This document shows positions 58,828 through 64,000 of a stretch of 64,000 bases of DNA, in pieces. The stretch is from Cryobacterium algoricola (lineage in GTDB: Bacteria; Actinomycetota; Actinomycetes; Actinomycetales; Microbacteriaceae). The stretch lies in the NCBI RefSeq assembly GCF_004402485.1, contig NZ_SOFG01000004.1, positions 186,001 through 250,000 on the forward strand. Reading direction: 5' to 3'. A program made the translations under genes and the position numbers. Below the pieces are notes generated by a model. That model saw only the letters and a program-made list of their open reading frames with translations, was not told the DNA's origin and made no database searches. How positions within the stretch are numbered: the first letter of the stretch is position 1; each line of letters starts with the position of its first letter.

Positions 58828-59463
58828 ATGGCTAAACAAGCTCGAGCCCACGCCACACGAGAATCAATCGTGCAGGCGGCTGCGGTCGTTTTCTCCAACC
58901 AGACATATGCACAGGCGACCCTGGGAGAGGTGCTGCGAGAGGCCGGAGTCACGCAAGGTGCGCTCTATTTCCACTTTGATTCCAAGCAAGCGTTGGCGCA
59001 GGAAGTCATAGATCGCCAGCATCAGCTTTTTCTCGAAGCCGGCAAGCGCCTCCTCGATATGCCGGCACGCGGCATCCCCGCCATGATCGCTCTTTCTCGT
59101 GAACTCGCATCGCAGATCACGACCAGTGCCCTTGTGCGTGCAGGACTCCGGCTGAGCACCGAATCGGCCGATGTCTTCGCCGAAACCGCGAAGCAGCCTT
59201 ACGAAGACTGGATCGCCATCTGCGAACTCTTCGTCAGACGCGCCATGGTCGAGGGCGATATCTCGTCACAGCACGACGCGAGTCGCGTCGCGACCTTCGT
59301 GATCGCCACCTTCTCTGGCGTGCAGGCGCTCTCCCAGGCACGCACACACTGGGCGGACATCTCGGACCGACTCGAGGAAATGTGGGAGTTCCTCTTGAAC
59401 GGCGTCAGGTCTCAGTCAGCCGAAGCTGATCGGCCAGACATCAGAGCGCTCCTCCGCGATTGA
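58828..59463 (+). CDS. TetR-family regulator resembling gamma-butyrolactone receptors (ScbR/ArpA type)
   Basis: The 211-residue protein has an N-terminal HTH with the receptor-like pattern AAVVFSNQTYAQATLGEVLREAGVTQGALYFHFDSKQALA (about 18-57), where the GALYFHF recognition helix end is typical of A-factor/ScbR receptors, followed by IDRQHQLFLE. These bind gamma-butyrolactones and derepress antibiotic or differentiation genes in Streptomyces. No butyrolactone synthase (AfsA) gene is in the window, so it is an orphan or pseudo-receptor here. GGAGAG precedes the ATG. Confidence 0.85.
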   Translation: MAKQARAHATRESIVQAAAVVFSNQTYAQATLGEVLREAGVTQGALYFHFDSKQALAQEVIDRQHQLFLEAGKRLLDMPARGIPAMIALSRELASQITTSALVRAGLRLSTESADVFAETAKQPYEDWIAICELFVRRAMVEGDISSQHDASRVATFVIATFSGVQALSQARTHWADISDRLEEMWEFLLNGVRSQSAEADRPDIRALLRD

Positions 59464-59624
59464 TTCTTGGCACGTTGTGGCCGACCACCTGTCACCTTCC
59501 GGTCCACTGACACGGTTCTGCGTTCAGCTCTTCCGGGGAGACTGCGCACTGGTGCCAGGCAGCCATGAAACGGTCAGCGCGAATCGCTACCGGAACTCCA
59601 CGCTTGCAGTCACCACCTTTTCCC

Positions 59625-59939
59625 TCAGTGGGACCCCGGTGGCGCTGCAATCTCGCGGAGCGCTGCCAAATGACCGTCGATTGCGGCGCTGCCACGTGGC
59701 GTGAGCGCGACTGTCGTGGTCCTTCTGGCATCGTCCCGTGCTGCCGATGCTTGCTTTGACGTCTGGACGTAGCCGAGATCAGCAAGGTTTCGAATGGTCT
59801 TGGACAGTGTCGCCTCGCTCAGTTCCAGCAGGCTCGCAATCGAGCTGAATTCTGCTGTGCCCGTTGCGAGGAGCAGCGCGCAGAGCCTCAGCCGGGTTGG
59901 TGCGTGGATCGATTCGTCGAAGCGGGCATCAACGGACAC
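59625..59939 (-). CDS. Winged-helix transcriptional regulator (MarR/ArsR-like)
   Basis: The 104-residue protein is one winged helix: LLATGTAEFSSIASLLELSEATLSKTIRNLADLGYVQTSKQ (HTH, about 27-65) and a wing DDARRTTTVALTPRGSAAIDGH. It has no Cys metal site. Its start overlaps the upstream membrane protein gene by 11 bp, so the pair is coupled; such pairs often have the regulator control its own operon in response to a membrane or drug signal. The 161 bp after its stop hold no recognisable gene. Confidence 0.82.
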   Translation of the reverse strand: MSVDARFDESIHAPTRLRLCALLLATGTAEFSSIASLLELSEATLSKTIRNLADLGYVQTSKQASAARDDARRTTTVALTPRGSAAIDGHLAALREIAAPPGSH

Positions 59940-60408
59940 GAAGCAGTTCCCGCGCGTTGGCCAGATCGTAGAGGGCTGAGCAGATGAGGGCGACTACGAG
60001 GCCAGCGGCGGTCGTGACAATCAGCCACAGGCGTTGCTCGTTCACCTCGAAGACAACCGCGAGGGCGAATGCTCCGATCATGGCCACGGAGGTTACGACG
60101 ATGATCGCGAGGCTCATCGGGCCCGTCGGCCCCGGAACGGCCACCATGCGCATTCGCCTACGCACGACGTGGTCGATGGCCACAAGGGCCAAGGTGGCGA
60201 GAGACAGCACCATTGTCATGGGAAGCGCGATGCCAGCCGCTGGCGAGTAAATCACCGCAGCGACAGCGAGGGCCTGTGCCGGTGCGCTCCACCACGTTTG
60301 CGACTTCAGTCGGCGCCCGAGCCGTTGGCGGTCGGCGGCAATCGCCGCCAGTGCGTCACGCGCTGAAGCCGCACCCTCATCGGCTGCGCTTTCGGTTTCG
60401 GTTTCCAT
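59929..60408 (-). CDS. Membrane protein, four predicted helices, partner of winged-helix regulator
   Basis: This is a 159-residue protein from the ATG at 60408. It starts with an acidic/Ala-rich helical segment (about 1-35) and then has four membrane helices in two pairs (about 40-60 and 62-80; 98-118 and 125-145). The function is unknown; the layout resembles small actinobacterial proteins coupled to PadR/MarR-type regulators. The start is uncertain because no Shine-Dalgarno sequence is visible and the frame opens upstream to 60498. Two inverted repeats lie just upstream. Confidence 0.7.
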   Translation of the reverse strand: METETESAADEGAASARDALAAIAADRQRLGRRLKSQTWWSAPAQALAVAAVIYSPAAGIALPMTMVLSLATLALVAIDHVVRRRMRMVAVPGPTGPMSLAIIVVTSVAMIGAFALAVVFEVNEQRLWLIVTTAAGLVVALICSALYDLANARELLRVR

Positions 60409-60411
60409 TCT

Positions 60412-60449
60412 GGCAAGTAAATCACTTACCGCATCGTTGTGCAACAACG
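60412..60449. promoter_or_regulatory. Two adjacent operator-like inverted repeats upstream of membrane/winged-helix operon
   Basis: IR1: GGCAAGT-AAATC-ACTTACC (60412-60430), arms matching 6 of 7. IR2: CGTTGT-GCA-ACAACG (60435-60449), a perfect 6-bp arm palindrome. They sit 4-41 bp upstream of the candidate start at 60408, the classic place for autoregulation. Confidence 0.5.
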
Positions 60450-60515
60450 AGGCGCCAGGAGACACCCATTGCCCGCGCCCATGGCAGCGAGGAACCACAC
60501 TTTGGGCGTTCGGAC

Positions 60516-60827
60516 TCAGCCGAGCTGAAGTCGGATTGCTCGCGCGACGAACCCAAGGAAGCCCACAATCACGCCAGGCGCTGAAACCACGACTGCAAGA
60601 CCACCAAGCACCGCACCAGCAAACGCCAGGCGACTACCGCGGAGACGTGGTTCCAGTACCAGTCGCCGCCGCGACATCAATGCCATGACGAAGCCCACGA
60701 TGCCGAGGCCAAGAGAAACGGTCGGCGTTGCGAGAGTCGCAACAGCGACCAGGGCCACCAACAGAGAGACCACTGCGTGTCCAGACATTGGACGACTGAC
60801 GATGACTTGGGTGCCATGGGAGGTCAT
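60516..60827 (-). CDS. Small membrane protein, DUF4190-like
   Basis: The 103-residue protein has two hydrophobic hairpins (about 20-45 and 65-90), with GLGIVGFVMALMSRRRL and GGLAVVVSAPGVIVGFLGF-like helices. It resembles DUF4190 proteins in layout only, and its role is unknown. The ATG at 60827 is preferred because TAGGTT lies 7 nt upstream; an ATG 13 codons further in is also possible. It is divergent from the CoA transferase gene. Confidence 0.6.
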   Translation of the reverse strand: MTSHGTQVIVSRPMSGHAVVSLLVALVAVATLATPTVSLGLGIVGFVMALMSRRRLVLEPRLRGSRLAFAGAVLGGLAVVVSAPGVIVGFLGFVARAIRLQLG

Positions 60828-60834
60828 GTCCTTG

Positions 60835-60840
60835 AACCTA
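60835..60840 (-). promoter_or_regulatory. Putative -10 box (TAGGTT) of small membrane protein gene
   Basis: TAGGTT, then 7 nt, then the ATG at 60827, suggesting a leaderless mRNA. Confidence 0.45.
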
Positions 60841-61014
60841 GTGCAGTGAGGGTCGAGGTCGCAGGTCGACGGCGACATGATGTCCACAGAGCGACGCAGT
60901 CAGTAGTGTCAACAACACGAGTGATCAGCCCCGTCGCAACAATGAACGGTGATTTTGCCCGTCGAGCTTGACGACAGGGGCCCCGCACGGGAGCCTCGAA
61001 TCGGAGGTACCGCC

Positions 61015-62367
61015 ATGCCGGTTGAAGACGCCCTGCTCACCGAAGTACTCGCATCCCTGCCGGGGGTCGCTCGACTCGACCCCGGCGTCACAACCGCCGG
61101 CGGGTTGGACTCGGCCTTTCCTGTCTCCGAGCTCGCAAGCGCCGCGATACATTCAGCCGCACTCGCCGCTGCGGATTATGCCGGCTCCGCGCACGTGACC
61201 GTGGATCGCCGGCTCGCTTCGGCCTGGTTCGCCACATCGATCCGACCGATGGGGTGGACGCTGCCTCCGGCCTGGGATGCGATCGCGGGCGACTACCGGA
61301 CACGCGACGGCTGGGTGCGCCTGCACACCAACGCACCCCACCACCGGGCTGCTGCGCTCGCCGTGCTCAACACCGACAACTCGCCGGAGAGTGTCACCGC
61401 CGCCGTCTTGTCCTGGAACGGTGACGAACTCGAGGCGGCCGTCATCGCGGCGGGCGGCTGCGCGGCAGTCATGCGCACGATCGACGAATGGTCGACAAGC
61501 GCTCAGGGCATCGCCGTTGCCGCGGAACCACTCATCACCTGGAAAGATCTCGGATCCGGCCCGGCTCCACGTCAGATGGGAACGATGCTCCGGCCGCTCA
61601 CCGGAGTCAGGGTCCTTGATCTGACTCGCGTGCTCGCCGGCCCGATCGCGACCCGATTCTTGGCGCTCCTCGGCGCGGATGTCCTCCGAGTCGACCCGCC
61701 GGAATGGAACGAGAGCGTATTGCCCGAAGTTACCCTCGGTAAGCGCACCACCCGGTTGAACCTCACTGACGACGACGATCGCGCTTCGTTCACGGCGTTA
61801 CTCGCGACTGCTGATGTCATCGTTCACGGCTACCGGCCGAGCGCACTTGAACGACTCGGGTTCGGCGAACACGAACGTCAACAGATCCGTCCCGGGCTCA
61901 TCGACATTGCCATCGATGCCTACGGCTGGAGCGGCCCGTACGCCGACCGCAGGGGCTTTGACAGTCTCGTTCAGATGAGTACCGGCATTGCCGACGCGGG
62001 CATGAGGGAGGCGGGCTCGACTCGCCCGGTTCCCCTCCCCGTGCAGGCACTTGACCACGCCACCGGGTACTTCGCCGCTGCCGCAGCGCTCAACGCGCTC
62101 ACCCACCGGCGCAGCTCGGGAATCGGGCGCTCAGCACGACTCTCCCTCGCGCGCACTGCCGAACTCCTCATCTCACACCGAGCCGAAGGCGATCACACCC
62201 CGTTTCCACCGCTGACGAAGGATGATTTCGATCCACAGCACGAAGCGACGAGCTGGGGGCCGGCCCTACGGCTCCGCCAACCGATCGCAATCGAAGGCGT
62301 CGAACTCCGAGCCGGACCAGCGCGCGATCTCGGGCTGGACGAGCCACGCTGGTCCCACACCGGGTAG
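61015..62367 (+). CDS. CaiB/BaiF-type (class III) CoA transferase
   Basis: The 450-residue protein has a divergent N-terminal half (1-190) and a C-terminal class III CoA-transferase domain beginning GVRVLDLTRVLAGPIATRFLALLGADVLRVDPP. The likely acyl-intermediate Asp is Asp347 in QALDHATGYF. The family moves CoA between acids or racemises methyl-branched acyl-CoA; the substrate is unknown. GGAGGT lies 8 nt before the ATG; the open frame upstream to 60949 lacks a better start. It stands alone, with no acyl-CoA dehydrogenase or hydratase gene near. Confidence 0.85.
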   Translation: MPVEDALLTEVLASLPGVARLDPGVTTAGGLDSAFPVSELASAAIHSAALAAADYAGSAHVTVDRRLASAWFATSIRPMGWTLPPAWDAIAGDYRTRDGWVRLHTNAPHHRAAALAVLNTDNSPESVTAAVLSWNGDELEAAVIAAGGCAAVMRTIDEWSTSAQGIAVAAEPLITWKDLGSGPAPRQMGTMLRPLTGVRVLDLTRVLAGPIATRFLALLGADVLRVDPPEWNESVLPEVTLGKRTTRLNLTDDDDRASFTALLATADVIVHGYRPSALERLGFGEHERQQIRPGLIDIAIDAYGWSGPYADRRGFDSLVQMSTGIADAGMREAGSTRPVPLPVQALDHATGYFAAAAALNALTHRRSSGIGRSARLSLARTAELLISHRAEGDHTPFPPLTKDDFDPQHEATSWGPALRLRQPIAIEGVELRAGPARDLGLDEPRWSHTG

Positions 62368-62543
62368 CCCTGCAGGAAGAAAGCGTCAGCGCGGATCATG
62401 GCGACAGCGCGGAGTTCCGGCGCGTGATGACTCGTCCGTGACGCGGTTCTGGCCGCGAGGACGTGAACAAGCATGTGATCCACGACCTCTGGCGAGCGGT
62501 CGACGATCGCCATGCTCGATTCTGCGTACCGATCCGGGATGAT

Positions 62544-62592
62544 CGATTAGCGATTAGCGATTCGCGATTAGCGATTAGCGATTAGCGATTCG
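62544..62592. repeat. Heptanucleotide tandem array, seven copies of CGATTAG/CGATTCG
   Basis: Seven exact 7-bp units run from 62544 to 62592 in the order A, A, C, A, A, A, C at position 6. The array covers the last codons and stop of a small minus-strand ORF and the region beyond. It looks like a hypervariable tandem repeat. Confidence 0.9.
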
Positions 62593-62782
62593 AGCGGTCA
62601 CCCTCGCGGGTTGGCTTGGCAACGTTGTGGCGGGGGAAGATACGTGTGCGCACGCTTCGCTGAAACCCGGCGAGACTGCTGACGGTCATCGACAGCGCCT
62701 GTCCGGCCACCGGCGCCATCGCCGCAAGCACTCCGATGATCAAGATCCCGCCAACGGTCCCGAGTTGTTTCTTAGTCGACAC
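62582..62782 (-). CDS. Small protein with one membrane helix, unknown function
   Basis: This is a 66-residue ORF from the GTG at 62782, preceded by AGGGGGGA at good spacing. A lysine-containing start (STKKQL) is followed by one hydrophobic helix (about 8-33) and a basic tail with FQRSVRTRIFPRHNVAKPTREGDRSNR. The stop lies inside the first unit of the heptanucleotide array. The membrane helix plus basic tail is coherent, but homology is unknown and it could be chance. The rest of 62368-63054 holds no convincing gene. Confidence 0.4.
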   Translation of the reverse strand: MSTKKQLGTVGGILIIGVLAAMAPVAGQALSMTVSSLAGFQRSVRTRIFPRHNVAKPTREGDRSNR

Positions 62783-63042
62783 GCGTTCCCCCCTATCGCC
62801 CGAGCACGCATCCGCGTGCCCCGACACCGAGAACCAGTAGAGCAACAGATGCTGTGCAGTTCATGCACAGACGGCCCTCGTCGGCGGCGGGGCGAGCACG
62901 CCGGGCACCCATTGGCCACGACCTGGCCAGCCGGAGCCAGCCAGTTGGGCACGCGTCTGGCCAACCACTCCTCAACAGGTGCCTGATCAGAAGGAGTTTC
63001 CACAGACCTGAGCCATTCTCAGAGAGTGTCGGTGGTCGGTCG

Positions 63043-63048
63043 TAACGT
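63043..63048 (+). promoter_or_regulatory. Putative -10 box (TAACGT) of second 13E12-type gene
   Basis: TAACGT, then 6 nt (GGGGGC), then the ATG at 63055. It is the same leaderless arrangement as the family member at 13884. Confidence 0.55.
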
Positions 63049-63054
63049 GGGGGC

Positions 63055-64000
63055 ATGACCAACCTCCCGGAGTCGCCCGCTTCACCGGATCAGCCGCAGG
63101 TCGGTGCATCTCCCCGTGCATCCTTCACCGTGCTGGTGCCGGATGCTGTCGCGGCGCTGGGCGGGTCATCGGCGGACTATGACGCGCTCAGCGACGAGCA
63201 GGTGCTCGCCGGGCACGCGTTGATCGCGGATTCCCGGCGGGCGCTGGAGACGTGTGCCGCGTGGATGGCGGCGACCCTCGCCCGCCGGTCCCGGCCCGAA
63301 CTCGGCGGGAAGGGCCTCGCCGCCCGGCAGGGGTACCGGACCCCGGAGGACCTCCTCCAGGCCATCTCCGGGTCGAGCAAGATCGACGCGGTCAAATTGC
63401 TCGGCGTGGGCCGGCTGCTCGTCGAGGCCGATGCCGCCGAGAAAGCCGCCCGGGAAGCCGCCGAGGCACAGAAACGACTCGACGGGACCCCGACTCTCGA
63501 CGGGCATGGCGGACGTGACGGGAGCGACGGGAGCGACGGGAGCGAGGGGATCGACGAGAACGGCGGGCAGCCGCCCCCCGACGGGACCACCCCGCACCTG
63601 CCGCCGGTGCCGGCCGCCGCTGTGGCGCCCTGGCACGCCCCGATCGGCCGGGCCCTCGGCGAGGGGTGGCTCAGCGTGGAGAAAGCCGACGCGCTCCGGA
63701 AGGGCCTGGGCGACCTGGACCGGGCGATCACTCCGGAGAAACTCGCCACAGCCCTCGCCCGGCTCCTCACCGAAGCACGAACCCTGAACGCGGACCAGCT
63801 GTTCAAACGGGCCCGCCGGATGCGGGACGTACTCGACGAGGCCGGCATCGCCGCCCGCGAGAAAGCCGCCTACGACGACCGGTCCCTGCGGTTCTACCGC
63901 CTCCACACGGGGCAGGTGCGCATGGTCGGCCTGTTCGCCCCGGAAGACGGCAAATACCTGATGAGCACCTACGACGCCATCACCAGCCCCCGCCGCGGCG
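63055..64000 (+). CDS. 13E12-type DUF222 domain protein, N-terminal part (truncated by window edge)
   Basis: About 315 residues are visible, open to the window edge. DUF222 signatures are present: DEQVLAGHALIADSRRALETCAAWMAA (about 45-71) and QAISGSSKIDAVKLLGVGRLL (about 100-120), followed by a long helical coiled-coil-like region. A Gly/Asp/Ser repeat tract (GGRDGSDGSDGSEGIDENGG, about 145-165; the DNA repeats GACGGGAGC) separates two halves. A C-terminal HNH domain is expected by family but lies outside. It is the second family member, unlike the first by eye outside the domain motifs. Confidence 0.85.
   Translation, partial: MTNLPESPASPDQPQVGASPRASFTVLVPDAVAALGGSSADYDALSDEQVLAGHALIADSRRALETCAAWMAATLARRSRPELGGKGLAARQGYRTPEDLLQAISGSSKIDAVKLLGVGRLLVEADAAEKAAREAAEAQKRLDGTPTLDGHGGRDGSDGSDGSEGIDENGGQPPPDGTTPHLPPVPAAAVAPWHAPIGRALGEGWLSVEKADALRKGLGDLDRAITPEKLATALARLLTEARTLNADQLFKRARRMRDVLDEAGIAAREKAAYDDRSLRFYRLHTGQVRMVGLFAPEDGKYLMSTYDAITSPRRG

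Noticed and set aside
62368-62543. Minus-strand ORF starting near 62513 in front of the CoA transferase 3' end
   Set aside because: The frame runs into the CoA transferase coding sequence as antisense and has no supporting start signal or recognisable motif.
62544-62592. CRISPR-like array
   Set aside because: The 7-bp units are contiguous with no spacers, and no cas genes are nearby, so it is a simple tandem repeat.
55800-63054. Attachment-site direct repeat of the tRNA-Leu 3' end
   Set aside because: No second copy of the CCCACCACCGGTACCA segment was seen downstream in the window, and no integrase gene is present.

Overview
The window is high-GC chromosomal DNA from an actinobacterium, most likely a member of the Microbacteriaceae. 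The evidence is the conserved actinobacterial gene orders (sufB-sufD-Rieske-sufC-sufT; ctaA/ctaB; tkt-tal-pgi-zwf-opcA-pgl; gap-pgk-tpiA-secG; uvrC-rapZ-whiA; polA-rpsA-coaE-uvrB-uvrA), RbpA and WhiA, a type B L31, and two 13E12-type DUF222/HNH genes. I cannot name the genus with confidence. About 55 kb is well-conserved housekeeping DNA. The last 8 kb, after a tRNA-Leu, looks accessory.

Layout. 1-12.2 kb: the 5' end of a helicase gene, a GDSL hydrolase, a D,D-carboxypeptidase, a TrmH-type RNA methyltransferase, a sirtuin, a histidine phosphatase, a glycosyltransferase and alpha/beta hydrolase pair, an exonuclease, L31 type B, an ABC ATPase, a divergent glgA/glgC pair for glycogen or alpha-glucan synthesis, and serB. 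12.2-14.9 kb: a 13E12-type HNH gene, a 0.3 kb gap with a long inverted repeat, and fabG. 15-18.9 kb: a coupled DUF3099/small protein/SURF1 operon, an ABC-F ATPase and a TetR regulator. 19-23.3 kb: the suf operon for Fe-S clusters. 23.5-25.4 kb: ctaA and ctaB convergent, making heme A for the aa3 oxidase that SURF1 also serves. 25.7-34 kb: a tightly coupled pentose phosphate cluster. 34-38 kb: rbpA, secG, tpiA, pgk and gap. 38-50 kb: sodA, whiA, rapZ, uvrC, uvrA, uvrB, coaE and rpsA, all on the minus strand. 50-55.7 kb: a DUF885 protein, polA, a hotdog thioesterase and a PdtaR-like ANTAR regulator. 55.7-64 kb: tRNA-Leu(CAA), an XRE/SDR divergent pair, small unknown or membrane proteins, a gamma-butyrolactone-receptor-like TetR, a winged-helix regulator paired with a membrane protein, a CoA transferase, a heptanucleotide tandem array and a second, truncated 13E12-type gene.

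The strongest general signal outside the genes is a TANNNT hexamer placed exactly 6 or 7 nt before the start codon of at least sixteen genes. This points to widespread leaderless transcription and was used to choose several starts. Other notable sites are a LexA-type box upstream of uvrA, a perfect 16-bp palindrome between sufB and ctaA, and operator-like inverted repeats in front of accessory regulators. I found no CRISPR array, insertion sequence, prophage or obvious new multigene defence system. The best candidates for undescribed biology are the small genes and repeats between 57.9 and 63 kb.
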